64,000 nt of DNA from Halosimplex litoreum (GCF_016065055.1 NZ_CP065856.1:1673836-1737835); one strand, 5' to 3'. Positions 34,296 to 44,098 are shown, counted from the first letter of the stretch. A program made the numbers and translations. The notes: generated by a model not told the origin, from the letters alone.

Positions 34296-35267
34296 CTACT
34301 CGTGGCCGTACACGGGAACCGGGTGATACGGTTCTTCGAGGTACTCCACGTCGGAATCGGACAGCGACACGTCCAGGGCTTCGACGGCCGCTTCGAGGTG
34401 CTCGATGCTCGACGTGCCGACGATGGGCGCGTCGACGTTGTCGTTCTGGAACTGCCAGGCCAGGGCGATCTGCGCCATCGTGACGCCCTTGTCGTCGGCC
34501 AGCTCCTCGACGCGTCCGTTGATCTCCTCGCTGCCGGGGCCCTCGTGGTAGGGCGTCCCGTAGTCGATCTCGTGCTCGCCGCGGTCGGTCGACGTGAACT
34601 CCTCGTGGGGCCGAGTCAGATAGCCCGCCGCCAGCGGCGACCACGGGATGACGCCGACGTTTTCCCGGTCGCAGACGGGGTACATCTCCCGTTCCTCCTC
34701 GCGGTAGGTCAGGTGATAGAGGTCCTGCATCGTCTCGAAGCGGGCCAGCCCCTCCTCGTCGCTGACCCGCAGAGCCTCCTGGAACTGGTGGGCCCACATC
34801 GACGAGGCGCCGATGTGCCGTACTTTGCCGCGGCGGACGGCGTCGTCGAGCGCACGCAGCGTCGTCTCGATGGGCGTATCGTAGTCCCAGCGGTGGATCT
34901 GGTACAGATCGGCGGTGTCCATGCCGAGCCGGTCGAGCGAGTGGTCGAGTTCCTGCTCGATGGTCTTCCGCGAGAGCCCCTCGGCGTTGCGGTGGTCCTT
35001 CGCGCCCGAGAAGCGGACCTTGGTGGCGACGACCTGCTCGTCGCGGTCGTAGTGAGCGAGCACGTCGCCGAGGATCTCCTCCGATTCACCCGCCGAGTAG
35101 GTGTTTGCGGTGTCGAAGAAGTTGACTCCCAGGTCGATGGCCCGCTCGACGAGTTCGCGACCCTCCTCTTCGTCGAGCATCCAACTGTCCTGGCTGCCGA
35201 AGCTCATGCAGCCGAGACAGACCTTCGAGACCTCCATGCCCGTGGATCCGAGCGTGGTGTACTCCAT
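34296..35267 (-). CDS. Aldo/keto reductase
   Basis: A 323-residue (alpha/beta)8 NADPH oxidoreductase. Its N-terminus is MEYTTLGSTGMEVSKVCLGC, and FFDTANTYSAGESEEILG (~residue 50) provides catalytic Asp and Tyr. The catalytic Lys is in VVATKVRF (~82) and His in LYQIHRWDY (~122). The cofactor-binding segment is APIVGTSSIEHLEAAVEAL. It belongs to the AKR group with YdhF/YajO-like members. The substrate is unknown. It may be co-transcribed with the ADC-family gene. Confidence 0.9.
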   Translation of the reverse strand: MEYTTLGSTGMEVSKVCLGCMSFGSQDSWMLDEEEGRELVERAIDLGVNFFDTANTYSAGESEEILGDVLAHYDRDEQVVATKVRFSGAKDHRNAEGLSRKTIEQELDHSLDRLGMDTADLYQIHRWDYDTPIETTLRALDDAVRRGKVRHIGASSMWAHQFQEALRVSDEEGLARFETMQDLYHLTYREEEREMYPVCDRENVGVIPWSPLAAGYLTRPHEEFTSTDRGEHEIDYGTPYHEGPGSEEINGRVEELADDKGVTMAQIALAWQFQNDNVDAPIVGTSSIEHLEAAVEALDVSLSDSDVEYLEEPYHPVPVYGHE

Positions 35268-35392
35268 AGCCGACCGATGGCGCGACCGGACGTAAAACGC
35301 CCGCTCTCGGAAGCTCGCGGTCCTCGTCGACGCTCGTTGGGGCGCTCAGACGGCCGCTACTTTGACAATGCGAGGCTCGAAAGGTGTAGGGC

Positions 35393-35758
35393 ATGGTAAT
35401 CGATGACGAGGGGGCGCTGGTCGAGGCCCTCCGGGAGCTGGCCGGGGACGACCTCCGCGTGGTGGCCACGTACGACCGGGACGGCTACGACCCCGTCTAC
35501 GTCGCGCCCGGCGCGGAAGAGCGGGTCCGCTCGCAGGCCGAGCGAGTCCACGACGAACTCGTCCTCCAGGGGCTGGGCCGGGGCCACCTCGAAGAGCTGT
35601 TCGCCGCCGGCGACCTGCACTGTTCGATCCACCGCTTCGACGACCTGACCGCCTTCCACTTCGCCGTCGGGGAGTTCTCCGGCCTGTTCGTCAGCGTCGA
35701 CTCCGATGCGGACCTGCCGCTGGCGACGTTCTCCGGGACGTGCAAGGAGCATCTCTGA
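35393..35758 (+). CDS. Conserved-type haloarchaeal protein, function unknown
   Basis: A 121-residue acidic protein of alternating helices and strands: DLRVVATYDRDGYDPVYVAPGAEE, then VHDELVLQGLGRGHLEELFAAGDLHCSI and FHFAVGEFSGLFVSVDSDAD. It resembles a family of small haloarchaeal proteins often annotated only by DUF number. No signal or membrane helix. Single gene between divergent and convergent neighbours. Confidence 0.75.
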   Translation: MVIDDEGALVEALRELAGDDLRVVATYDRDGYDPVYVAPGAEERVRSQAERVHDELVLQGLGRGHLEELFAAGDLHCSIHRFDDLTAFHFAVGEFSGLFVSVDSDADLPLATFSGTCKEHL

Positions 35759-35866
35759 CCGGGCAACCGTGATCCCGCCAGCACCGAGCGCCCGCACGAC
35801 CACGACGACGCGGCGGCGCAGTCGGTCGGTTCCGTTCCCCGTCGAGCGGTCGGGATCCGCGCCGGG

Positions 35867-35874
35867 TTTATATT
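35867..35874 (+). promoter_or_regulatory. TATA box of the DUF460 gene
   Basis: TTTATATT is centred 20 bases before GTG 35891 and 26-27 before the in-frame GTG at 35897. Usual spacing therefore favours 35897 as a leaderless start, two codons after the one listed. Confidence 0.6.
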
Positions 35875-35890
35875 CGCAGATTGCATACGC

Positions 35891-37876
35891 GTGCGTGTGA
35901 GCACCCGTACGAGTGCGCTGGACGCCGTCGTCTTCGGGGTGGACGTCCAGAGCGGCGACGTGCGCGGGGACGTGTCCTACGCGCTGGTGGCGTTCGACGG
36001 CGAACACGTCGACCGGGACGTGGTCTCCCGGCGGAAGCTCCGCCGGCTGATCCGCGACGAGCGACCCGCCATCGTCGCCACCGACAACATGTACGAACTC
36101 GCCGAGAACAAGGACGCGCTGGTCCACTTCCTCGGCGAACTGCCCGACGAGACGACGCTCGTCCAGGTCACCGGCGCCGAACGCCCGGAGCCGCTCTCGC
36201 GCGTCGCCAACCGCCACGACGTGCCCTACGGCAAGGACCCGATGAAGGAAGCCGAGGCCGCCGCCCGCCTGGCCGCCAACAACGTCGGCCAAGTCGTCTC
36301 CGCCTTTACCGACGAGACCGAGGTCAAGGTGTCCCGTGGTCGCTCGACCGGCGGTGGCGGCGGCTGGTCCGAGGACCGCTACACGCGCCGGATCCACGGA
36401 TCCGTCAAGAAGCGCACCCGGGAGGTCGAGTCCGACCTGCAGGAGGCGGGCCTCGACTTCGAGCGGGAGGAGACCGAGAAGTACGGCGGCTTCTCCAACG
36501 CCGTCTTCACCGTCGAGGGCCGCCCCCGGGACATCCCCGTCTCGAACGAGCGGGCGGGCGACGTACGCGTCGAGGTCGAGCGCGTCCGCCGGGACGGCAT
36601 CGAGTTCCGCCCGCTCGCCAAGCGCCGGGACCACGTCGTCGTCGGCGTCGACCCCGGCACGACTACGGCGGTCGCGATCGTCGGCCTCGACGGCGAGGTG
36701 CTGGACGTGCTGAGCACCAGAACCGCCGACAGCGCCGAGGTCACCGAGTGGATCGTCGAACGGGGACGACCGGTCATCGTCGCCGCCGACGTGACGCCGA
36801 TGCCCTCGACAGTCGAGAAACTGCGCCGCTCGTTCGACGCCGCAGGCTGGACGCCCGACCGGGACCTCCCGGTCGACGTGAAACAGCACCGCACCCGCGA
36901 GGAGGGCTACGACAACGACCACGAGCGCGACGCCATGGCCGCCGCTTTCGGCGCCTTCGACGCCCACAGGGACCAGTTCGAGCGCATCGCCGCGAAGGTC
37001 CCCCCGGGCCAGGAAGTGGGGCCAGTCGTCGCTCGTGTCGTCGCCGGCGAGGAGAGCGTCGAGACGGTCCTCGACGACCTGCGCGACGACGGTGGCGAGG
37101 CCCCCGAGGAGTCCGACCAGCCCGACAACGAACAGTCCCCCGAACAGAAGCGGATCTCACAGCTCGAATCGCAGGTCGCCCAGCTGCAGTCCCACGTCGA
37201 GAGCCTGGAAGACACGATCGACGAGAAAGACGCCGAAATCGACGATCTCGAAGGCAAGCTCACCGAGGCGCGCAGCGAGACCCGCATCGAGGCCCGCAAG
37301 GACCGAGAGGTCACCCGGCTGGAGCGGGAGAACCGCCGTCTGAAGGGCGAGGTCGACGAACGCGAGGAGCGCGTCGACGAACTCGAGGGGAAACTCGAAC
37401 GGCTGAAGGCGCTCTGGAAGCTCGACCACTCGAACTTCGCGGACATCTCCGAGAAGAAGGAGGGGCTGACGCCGGTGAAAGTCGTCGAGCAGTTCACCAG
37501 CGACGCCATCGACGACGCCGACGAGCGGTTCGGCCTCGCCGAGGACGACGTGATCCTGTTCCGCGACGCCTCCGGCGCCGGTGCCTCGACCGCCGACAAG
37601 ATCGTCGACGTCGATCCCAAGATCGTCCTCCGCGACGGCGGCCTCTCGGATATCGCAGACGAGATCCTCTTCAAACACGACGTACCGGTCGCGCCCGCCG
37701 ACATGGTCACCGTCCAGGAGGTCGACGAACTGGCCGTCGCCCGCGAGCGCGAGGTCGAGGCGGCCATCGAGGACTGGGAGGACCGCGCCGAGGAGCGCGA
37801 ACGCGAGCAGAACGCGCAGATGGTCGACCGACTCATCAGCGAACACCGCGCCGGCGACCGCGGCGAGAGCGACTGA
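35891..37876 (+). CDS. DUF460 protein: RNase H-like fold with coiled coil
   Basis: A 661-residue protein. The N-terminal domain (~1-110) begins VVFGVDVQSGDVRGDVSYAL, and a second RuvC/RNase H-like domain contains VVVGVDPGTTTAVAIVGLDG (~residue 248-267). Asp-containing strands follow, and HERDAMAAAFGAF (~345) provides the last acidic residue. Residues ~415-520 are a long coiled coil rich in LESQVAQLQSHVESLED-like heptads, followed by a small alpha/beta C-terminal domain. DUF460 proteins are archaeal and have been predicted to be nucleases. Which nucleic acid it cuts, if any, is not known. Confidence 0.88.
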   Translation: MRVSTRTSALDAVVFGVDVQSGDVRGDVSYALVAFDGEHVDRDVVSRRKLRRLIRDERPAIVATDNMYELAENKDALVHFLGELPDETTLVQVTGAERPEPLSRVANRHDVPYGKDPMKEAEAAARLAANNVGQVVSAFTDETEVKVSRGRSTGGGGGWSEDRYTRRIHGSVKKRTREVESDLQEAGLDFEREETEKYGGFSNAVFTVEGRPRDIPVSNERAGDVRVEVERVRRDGIEFRPLAKRRDHVVVGVDPGTTTAVAIVGLDGEVLDVLSTRTADSAEVTEWIVERGRPVIVAADVTPMPSTVEKLRRSFDAAGWTPDRDLPVDVKQHRTREEGYDNDHERDAMAAAFGAFDAHRDQFERIAAKVPPGQEVGPVVARVVAGEESVETVLDDLRDDGGEAPEESDQPDNEQSPEQKRISQLESQVAQLQSHVESLEDTIDEKDAEIDDLEGKLTEARSETRIEARKDREVTRLERENRRLKGEVDEREERVDELEGKLERLKALWKLDHSNFADISEKKEGLTPVKVVEQFTSDAIDDADERFGLAEDDVILFRDASGAGASTADKIVDVDPKIVLRDGGLSDIADEILFKHDVPVAPADMVTVQEVDELAVAREREVEAAIEDWEDRAEEREREQNAQMVDRLISEHRAGDRGESD

Positions 37877-37894
37877 CTGGGTCGGTCCCCGCCC

Positions 37895-38083
37895 TCAGAC
37901 CATGCCGCCCATGCCGAAGGAGGCGAGGACGTTCGTGACGACGCCGTAGAGTATCAGGCCGACGCCGGCGACGACGAGACCGATCCCGGCGGCGATCAGC
38001 GGTTCCACCGACGCGATGAGTCCGATACCGCCCAGGATCACGAGGATGCCCACGATCCCGGCGGCGCCGAGTTTGTCTATCAC
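37895..38083 (-). CDS. Small two-helix membrane protein
   Basis: A 62-residue, very hydrophobic protein (AAGIVGILVILGGIGLIASV, then LIAAGIGLVVAGVGLILYGV) with Gly-rich helix packing and a C-terminal GMGGMV. This size and pattern is common among haloarchaeal small membrane proteins of unknown role. It is convergent with the DUF460 gene. Confidence 0.75.
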   Translation of the reverse strand: MIDKLGAAGIVGILVILGGIGLIASVEPLIAAGIGLVVAGVGLILYGVVTNVLASFGMGGMV

Positions 38084-38156
38084 GTCTCCGCCTCCACTCG
38101 GCCGGGCCTTAACCGTTTCAGTCTCCGTACTTCCCAGCGACGGTCGGCGTCCGTGC

Positions 38157-38570
38157 TCAGTACGCGAAGTCGGCGTCGACGTTCTGGGCGGCCCGCACGA
38201 GTTCGGTGACGGCTTCGCGGTTGCTCAGTAGCTCCATCTCCGAGCCCTCGAACTCCAGGGAGCCGCCCATGACGGCCTCGGTGATGTCCAGGTCGTCTTC
38301 CAGCAGGTCGACCCAGACGGCGTAGGGGCCGGCCAGTCCGAAGTCGTAGTCGGCATCGGGGTCGTGCCCGCGGGCGGCCACGCAGGCGCCGTCGGCGACG
38401 ACGACGGTGAGAACGACGGGGTCGCCGTCGTAGCGGTCGTCGGGGAGGATGGCGAACCGGAACGTGGCGTCGAAGCCCGCGGCGGCCTCGGCGAAGGACT
38501 CGCGGTCGTTGAGTCGCGCCTGGAGCCGGTCGGCCCACTCGTCGGCGTCACCCGGCAGCGTCGGTGTCAT
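38157..38570 (-). CDS. SCP2 sterol-carrier-like protein
   Basis: A 137-residue acidic protein with the SCP2 pattern: FDATFRFAILPDD, PVVLTVVVADGACVAARG, an AVWVDLLEDDLDITEAVMGG turn, then ELLSNREAVTELVRAAQNV. SCP2 domains bind lipids or acyl chains. ATG 38570 (MTPTLPGDADEWADRLQ) is chosen; the upstream in-frame residues belong to the intergenic gap. It lies downstream of the EEP-family gene on the same strand, 105 bases away. Confidence 0.75.
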   Translation of the reverse strand: MTPTLPGDADEWADRLQARLNDRESFAEAAAGFDATFRFAILPDDRYDGDPVVLTVVVADGACVAARGHDPDADYDFGLAGPYAVWVDLLEDDLDITEAVMGGSLEFEGSEMELLSNREAVTELVRAAQNVDADFAY

Positions 38571-38675
38571 CGTGTGTGGTGTGGGCTTCTCCGCGGCTTT
38601 GAGCTTTCGGGTTTCGTAGGGCGTCTCGGCGCCGCCGACGAGGGGGCTCGCGTCCGGGGTCACACCCGTTCGGTC

Positions 38676-39458
38676 TCACACCCCGCCGTTGTCGAACGCC
38701 ATGACGACGGGTCGGTGGTCGGAGACCTGCACGTCGATCACGTCACAGCGGGTGGGTTCGATGTCGGGGGAGGCGAGGAAGAAATCGAGGGTGCGAGTCT
38801 CGGAGACCAGCGAGTCGAGCGGGCGCGGCGGGACCGTCTCCCCCGGGTTGTGGAGGACGAGTCCGGTCTCTTCGAGCGCCGACTCGACCTCGTCGAGGCC
38901 GTCGTAGGCGTTGAAGTCGCCGGCGACGACGACGCGCTCGCGCTCGGCGACGATGGCCGCGATCTCGTCGAGCTGCTTGCGGCGGCCACGGCCGCTCATC
39001 GCGAGGTGGACCGCGAAGATCGACAGGTCGCCGATGCGGACCTCCGTGACCAGGCGCTTGGGCCCGGTCTCCAGGTAGTGCGCCTCGATGACGGCGTCGA
39101 TGTCGTCGCGGACGAGCAGGCCGTTCGAGAGGTGCGAGAGCACGGGGAGCCGGCCGAGGACGTTACCGTCGCCGTACTTGGCGTCGGCCCGAGCGTGATA
39201 GGCCAGGCCGCGATCGGTCAGCGCCTCGGCGAGGCGGGTGACCTGCCCCTCCGTCATGGTGCGGGCCGACCCCTGGTCGACTTCGAGCAGGCACACCACG
39301 TCGGGGTGCTCCTCGGCGATCACGTCGACGAGGCGCTCGGTGGCGCGCTGTTCGGCGGCGTCGTCGCCGAGCAGTCCCCGGTGGGGTTTCAGCGCGTAGT
39401 CGCGAAGCGATCCGTCGTAATCGAGCAGGTAACCGGCGTTACACGAGAGTATCTTCAC
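38676..39458 (-). CDS. Endonuclease/exonuclease/phosphatase (EEP) family protein
   Basis: A 260-residue EEP-fold enzyme: VKILSCNAGYLL start, VDVIAEEHPDVVCLLEVDQGS with the metal Glu (~residue 60), VVVAGDFNAYDGLDE with Asp and Asn (~182) and VSDHRPVVMAF with the catalytic His (~250). The substrate could be DNA, a phospholipid or a phosphoester. GTG 39458 is the start; a TATA-like GTATAAATG (39521-39529) gives a ~40-base leader. There is no signal peptide, so it acts in the cytoplasm. Confidence 0.85.
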   Translation of the reverse strand: MKILSCNAGYLLDYDGSLRDYALKPHRGLLGDDAAEQRATERLVDVIAEEHPDVVCLLEVDQGSARTMTEGQVTRLAEALTDRGLAYHARADAKYGDGNVLGRLPVLSHLSNGLLVRDDIDAVIEAHYLETGPKRLVTEVRIGDLSIFAVHLAMSGRGRRKQLDEIAAIVAERERVVVAGDFNAYDGLDEVESALEETGLVLHNPGETVPPRPLDSLVSETRTLDFFLASPDIEPTRCDVIDVQVSDHRPVVMAFDNGGV

Positions 39459-39706
39459 ACGTTCTCCGTCGCCGTAGGTGGCGACCGACCGTCCGTTGGG
39501 GGGACAGAGCCGGTACGAGCGTATAAATGCGACGGTGACCTGTCGGTGAGCGGGCGGGTCGGCGGGCGGGCGCGCCACCGGGACGGAGATGCGACTGATG
39601 AGAAGCGAAACGCGAGTCGAGAGCCGGGCCCGCTACGGCGCCAGGGCGCCGGACGCGGCGGGCGGTCCCAAAGCGATACGGTGTGGGTCGGCGTCGGTCC
39701 GGGTCC

Positions 39707-41080
39707 TCAGAAGGTCTCGAGGTAGCGGTCGAGTTCCCAGTCGGAGACGTCGACGCGGTAGTCGTCGTACTCCTGGCTCTTCGCTTCGACGAAGTTCTCG
39801 TAGACGTGTTCGCCGAGGGCGTCCTGGATGACCTCGTCGGTCTCGAGGGCGTCGAGCGCCTCGCCGAGGTTCGACGGCAGCGTGGTGATGCCGTACTCCT
39901 CGCGCTTCTGTTCGTCGAACTCGTAGATGTTCTCGCGGACGGGGTCGTCGCAGTCGAGCTCGCGCTCGATGCCGTCGAGGCCGGCGTGGATGAGCGCGGC
40001 GAAGGCGAGATAGGGGTTACACGACGGGTCCGGGAACCGAGCCTCGATACGGGAGGCGGCCGGGACGCGCGCGGCGGGCTTGCGAATGAGCGCCGAGCGG
40101 TTCCGGTCGGACCAGGCGACGTAGACGGGCGCCTCGTAGCCCGGAACGAGTCGCTTGTAGGAGTTGACGGTCGGGTTGGAGACGGCGGCGATGGCCTCGG
40201 CGTGGTCGAGGATGCCGGCGGTGAACTGCTTGGCCGTCTCGCTCAGGTTGAACTCGTCGTCGTCGTCGTGGAAGGCGTTCTCGCCGTCCTCGGTGAACAG
40301 CGAGAGGTGGGTGTGCATGCCCGACCCGTTGATCCGCGGGATCGGCTTGGGCATGAACGTGGCGTGGAGGTCGTGTTCGGCGGCGATGGCGCGAACGACC
40401 GCGCGGAAGGTGGCGACGTTGTCGGCCGTCGACAGCGCGTCGTCGTACGTGAAGTTGATCTCGTGTTGGCCCTGGGCGACCTCGTGGTGGGAGGCCTCGA
40501 TATCGAAGCCCATGTCCTCCAGTCCGTAGATGATGTCGCGACGCACGTCCTGAGCGAGGTCCTTCGGCGCGAGGTCGAAGTAGCCACCGGCGTCGTTGGT
40601 CTTCGTCGTCGCGCGACCCTCCTCGTCTTCCTCGAAGAGGAAGAACTCGGGCTCGGGCGCGGCGTTGACGGTGTAGCCCATGTCCTCGGCGCGCTCGATG
40701 GCCCGCTTGAGCACCCCGCGCGGGTCGCCCGAGAAGGGCTGGCCGCTGGAGGTGTCGATGACGTCACAGATGAGACGGCCGGCCGCGCTCTCCTCCGTGT
40801 TGCGCCACGGGAGGACGGCAAAGGTCGACGGGTCCGGGTCCAGGCGCATGTCCGACTCCTGGATGCGGACGAAGCCGTTGATCGACGAGCCGTCGAAGTA
40901 GATACCCTCTGTGAACGCCTTCTCGGCCTGGTCGGCCGGTACCGAGACGTTCTTCACTGTCCCCAGAATGTCCGTGAACTGCAGGCGCAGGAAGTCGACG
41001 TTCTTCGCTTCGATCTCGTCGAGCACGTCCTGTGCCTCGGCGGAGAGACCCCCGTCCGGTTTCGCGTTTTCGCTTGTCAT
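39707..41080 (-). CDS. glnA: Glutamine synthetase, type I
   Basis: A 457-residue GSI. Conserved signatures include [14 protein letters not shown] (~residue 38), [19 protein letters not shown] (~62), EPEFFLF metal Glu (~129), [11 protein letters not shown] (~254), [10 protein letters not shown] (~320) and [19 protein letters not shown] (~340). It assimilates ammonium into glutamine. ATG 41080 is listed; an in-frame GTG at 41092 sits closer to 27 bases from the TATA-like box at 41111-41119, so four extra N-terminal residues are possible. It is divergent from lrp, a pairing known in haloarchaea. Confidence 0.96.
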   Translation of the reverse strand: MTSENAKPDGGLSAEAQDVLDEIEAKNVDFLRLQFTDILGTVKNVSVPADQAEKAFTEGIYFDGSSINGFVRIQESDMRLDPDPSTFAVLPWRNTEESAAGRLICDVIDTSSGQPFSGDPRGVLKRAIERAEDMGYTVNAAPEPEFFLFEEDEEGRATTKTNDAGGYFDLAPKDLAQDVRRDIIYGLEDMGFDIEASHHEVAQGQHEINFTYDDALSTADNVATFRAVVRAIAAEHDLHATFMPKPIPRINGSGMHTHLSLFTEDGENAFHDDDDEFNLSETAKQFTAGILDHAEAIAAVSNPTVNSYKRLVPGYEAPVYVAWSDRNRSALIRKPAARVPAASRIEARFPDPSCNPYLAFAALIHAGLDGIERELDCDDPVRENIYEFDEQKREEYGITTLPSNLGEALDALETDEVIQDALGEHVYENFVEAKSQEYDDYRVDVSDWELDRYLETF

Positions 41081-41207
41081 GTTGATCGACACCAGAAGGG
41101 TGTGCCCCTATTATTAAAACCCTATCCATCTGCGCAAATCTTCCCCTTCGAGAGACGGAATTGCATATTCGTAAAATTCTAATGCCCCGGTGTCGTCTGT
41201 GGACGTA
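41081..41207. promoter_or_regulatory. Divergent glnA/lrp control region
   Basis: A 127-base AT-rich gap holding back-to-back promoters. TTTTAATAA on the minus strand (41111-41119) serves glnA, and an AT-rich box at about 41171-41184 serves lrp, 27 bases from its ATG. A Lrp-type regulator next to glnA suggests Lrp binds here; no operator was identified by eye. Confidence 0.55.
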
Positions 41208-41663
41208 ATGACGTACGAAAATCTGGACCGCAAGTTGGTAAATGCCCTGCTAGGTGACGGGCGCGCGAGCCTACGCAGCCTGGGCGAGGATCTGGACGTG
41301 TCTGTGACCACGGTGTCGAACCACCTCTCGGACCTGGAGGAAGACGGCATCATCGAGGGCTACACCCCGAAAGTCGACTACGACAAGCTCGGCTACGACG
41401 TGACCGCGGTCCTCCAGTTGAAGGTGGAGGGCAACGCGCTTCCGGAGGTCACCGACTCGCTGCGCGGCCACGACCAGATGATCTCCGTCTACGAGGTGAC
41501 CGGCGACTACGACATCATCGCCATCGGCAAGTTCACCGACACCGACGGCATGAACGAACACATCAAGGAGCTGCTCGTCGACCCCGAGATCAAAGAGTCC
41601 AACACGAGCGTCGTGCTCAACGCCGCCTCCGAGCACGAGCAGTTCGAACTCGACACCGAGTAG
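41208..41663 (+). CDS. lrp: Lrp/AsnC-family regulator
   Basis: A 151-residue regulator. The N-terminal helix-turn-helix is [31 protein letters not shown], and the C-terminal RAM domain contains [30 protein letters not shown], which binds amino acids. In Halobacterium salinarum an Lrp of this kind regulates glnA, so the divergent glnA is the likely first target. ATG 41208 fits the promoter spacing better than the 18-base longer ORF. Confidence 0.92.
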   Translation: MTYENLDRKLVNALLGDGRASLRSLGEDLDVSVTTVSNHLSDLEEDGIIEGYTPKVDYDKLGYDVTAVLQLKVEGNALPEVTDSLRGHDQMISVYEVTGDYDIIAIGKFTDTDGMNEHIKELLVDPEIKESNTSVVLNAASEHEQFELDTE

Positions 41664-41827
41664 CGCGACGGCGAGCGACCCCACCCGCCCGTTCGGGCGG
41701 CGTGGTCTCCATCGGGTGTGGGCCCGCGGAGACCGGCTCCGTTTTCCGCTTCCGAAACGACCGTCAGCGGCCCGTCTGACGACGGTCTGACGGGTATTCA
41801 TGTGCCGTGAGTGGCCTTCTCACGGGT

Positions 41828-43489
41828 ATGGACAGCCGGGGTTCGGCCGGTCGACCGGTCACCGTCGAGGGCGGCGGTGGCGCGGCCGACCGGGACGTCC
41901 GGGACGTGCTCGTGGGGCTGGTCGTCGGCGACGGCGCCGGCACCGACGAGTCGCTCCGCGCGGTCGCCCGCGCCGCGGGCGGGAGCGACCGCCTCGTCCC
42001 GGAACTCCTCTCGGCCCTCGGCGACGACGCGACCGCCGTCCGGATCGGCGCCGCGTGGACGCTCTGTGCGCTGGCCGACGACCAGCCCGCCGCCGTCGGC
42101 TACCTCGCCGAACAACTCGCCGCCTGGAGCGACCGCGAGGGCGGCGCCGAACCCTTCGAGGTCGGCCAGGTGCTCTCGTACCTGCGCGGGAGCTACCCCG
42201 GGCGCGTCGCCGACGCGGTCGACTCCGCCGCGGCGCTGGGCGCGCTCGACGCCGACGGCGGGCAACGGGGTGGTGACGGACGCCCTCGCGACGGCCGGTC
42301 GACCCCCGGAGCGTCGCCCGATCCGACCGGGACGGCGAGCGACGGCCCCCCTGCCGAGCGCGTCGAAACCGACGGCGGTGTCGGCGAAACGGCGGTCGCG
42401 GACCTGGGCGACGGGCGACGGATCGTTCGCCCCTCGAACCGGCGCGGCGGCGTCCACCAGCGACCCGTCGACCCAGACGGACCGCCTCGGCGGGACAGCC
42501 CCCCGGAAGCGGTCCCCGAGACGCACCCGACCCATCCCGAGTTCGACGAGAACGACGCGAAACCGGCCCGCAGAGGCCCCGAGACGCCGACGGAGCCGAC
42601 CGGTACCGACGAGCGGACGCCCACCATCGGCACCGACGCGCCGGAGACGCCGGAGACGTTCGCGGCTATCGGCGCCCTGAGTACGTTCGACAGCCTCTCG
42701 GCCGTCGCCGAGGGCTGTGAGGACCGGTTCGCGACGGGGTATCGGTGTCGCGCCGTCGACGAGGACGAGGAGCGCGGCGTCGCGACGCGACTGTTCGAGC
42801 GCCCCGACGAGTGTGACCGCCTCGATTTCGCCGCCGATCTGACGAAGCGGCTGAGCCGCTGGCGGGCGCTGGCCGACGGCGAACGCGTCGTCGACCTCTT
42901 CGAGTGGGGCGACCGCCCGCGGCCGTGGGTCGCCACCCAGCCCGTCGACGAGTCGCTGGCCGACCGCGACCGCCCGCCGGTCGACGAGGCACTCGCTCAG
43001 GCCGAGCAACTGGCCGACGCGGTCGCTCACTGTCACCGCCACGGCACCGTCCACGCCGGCATCGACCCGAGGAGCGTCGTCTTCCGCGGCGACGCCCTCA
43101 CCGGCCTGGAGCGGCCGATGCTCGACAACGTCGGCCTGATGCACGCCTTCCGCGAGTACTTCCAGCCCGCGAACTACCTCGACCCCCGCTTCGCCGCGCC
43201 GGAGTACTTCGACACGGACTTCGGCCGCGTCGACGCCGCGACCGACGTGTACGGCCTCGGCGCGACCTGTTACTACCTCTTCACCGGCCACCCGCCCTAC
43301 AGCGGCACCTACTGCGAGATCCGCGAGGGCGTCCTCGACGGCCGCCCGCCCGCGCCCAGCGCGGTCGGTGACGCCGTTCCCGAGGAACTCGACAGCGTCC
43401 TCGGGAAAGCGATGGCGCGGGAGAAGATGAAGCGCTACGACGCCGTCGAGGGGTTCCGGAACGACCTCGACGCGGTCGGCGGCGAGTGA
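41828..43489 (+). CDS. HEAT-like plus protein-kinase-like protein (probable pseudokinase)
   Basis: A 553-residue protein in three parts. Residues ~25-140 form helical HEAT-like repeats (LVPELLSALGDDATAVRIGAAWTLCAL), ~140-275 are an Asp/Arg/Pro/Thr-rich disordered linker, and ~280-550 are kinase-like. The kinase core keeps APEYF (~456), DVYGLGATCYYLFTGHPPYSG (~472) and a C-lobe end. The catalytic loop reads HGTVHAGIDPRSVVF (~403) and so lacks the Asp and Asn of HRDxKxxN, and the DFG site reads LDNVGL. No clear Gly-rich loop is visible. It probably does not phosphorylate and may act as a scaffold or ligand sensor. Confidence 0.85.
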   Translation: MDSRGSAGRPVTVEGGGGAADRDVRDVLVGLVVGDGAGTDESLRAVARAAGGSDRLVPELLSALGDDATAVRIGAAWTLCALADDQPAAVGYLAEQLAAWSDREGGAEPFEVGQVLSYLRGSYPGRVADAVDSAAALGALDADGGQRGGDGRPRDGRSTPGASPDPTGTASDGPPAERVETDGGVGETAVADLGDGRRIVRPSNRRGGVHQRPVDPDGPPRRDSPPEAVPETHPTHPEFDENDAKPARRGPETPTEPTGTDERTPTIGTDAPETPETFAAIGALSTFDSLSAVAEGCEDRFATGYRCRAVDEDEERGVATRLFERPDECDRLDFAADLTKRLSRWRALADGERVVDLFEWGDRPRPWVATQPVDESLADRDRPPVDEALAQAEQLADAVAHCHRHGTVHAGIDPRSVVFRGDALTGLERPMLDNVGLMHAFREYFQPANYLDPRFAAPEYFDTDFGRVDAATDVYGLGATCYYLFTGHPPYSGTYCEIREGVLDGRPPAPSAVGDAVPEELDSVLGKAMAREKMKRYDAVEGFRNDLDAVGGE

Positions 43490-43510
43490 CGGAACGATAT
43501 TCGGGCGGTT

Positions 43511-43948
43511 TCACGGCTGCCCGTCGACCGCGGCCGCTCGGCCGCTCGGCGGGGAGTCGATCCCGAACGCCTCCGCGTAGCGCGCGGTGGCCGCGACCGC
43601 GAACGCGAGGCCGCTCAGCGTCGTCAGGAAGAACCCGTAGTACGGTGTGTACCCGCCCGGTGCCTCCAGCAACCTGACCGGTGGGTACGCGACGCAGAGG
43701 AACGCCGCGACGCACAGAACCCCCACCTCGATCCGTGGGAGGGAACGGCTCGCGCGAACGAGACCGTAGCTCAGCGGCGGCACGAGCACCAGCGCCCGAC
43801 CGGGATAGAATCCGTTCAGGTCCCAGGGCGGTCGCGCTCCGAGCGTCCCGACGAGATCCTGTCCCCAGTGGAGATAGACGCCGACCGCGAGCACCGCCAC
43901 CCCGAACGCGGCGGCCCGGTCGGCGAGCGAGAGCGATACATCGCGCAT
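43511..43948 (-). CDS. Four-helix membrane protein
   Basis: A 145-residue protein with hydrophobic segments near residues 12-26, 50-64, 76-92 and 105-122. The LNGFYPGRALVLVPPLSYGLV and GGYTPYYGFFLTTLSGLAF stretches suggest a haloarchaeal small membrane family. No known domain. A TATA-like CTTATGG (43971-43977) lies 26 bases before the ATG, so the mRNA is leaderless. Confidence 0.75.
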   Translation of the reverse strand: MRDVSLSLADRAAAFGVAVLAVGVYLHWGQDLVGTLGARPPWDLNGFYPGRALVLVPPLSYGLVRASRSLPRIEVGVLCVAAFLCVAYPPVRLLEAPGGYTPYYGFFLTTLSGLAFAVAATARYAEAFGIDSPPSGRAAAVDGQP

Positions 43949-44098
43949 ACTCGCGGATTGTGTCGCTTCACCATAAGCTTTCCAGCACTTGCCGAGCAGT
44001 CGCTCACCGGCCGAAAACGGAGAGAATCGCGAACTGCGGAAGCCTTGTTCGGGAGGGGCCGCAGCGGTCGAAGGCAGTACGGGAGTCGACGGGTAAGC

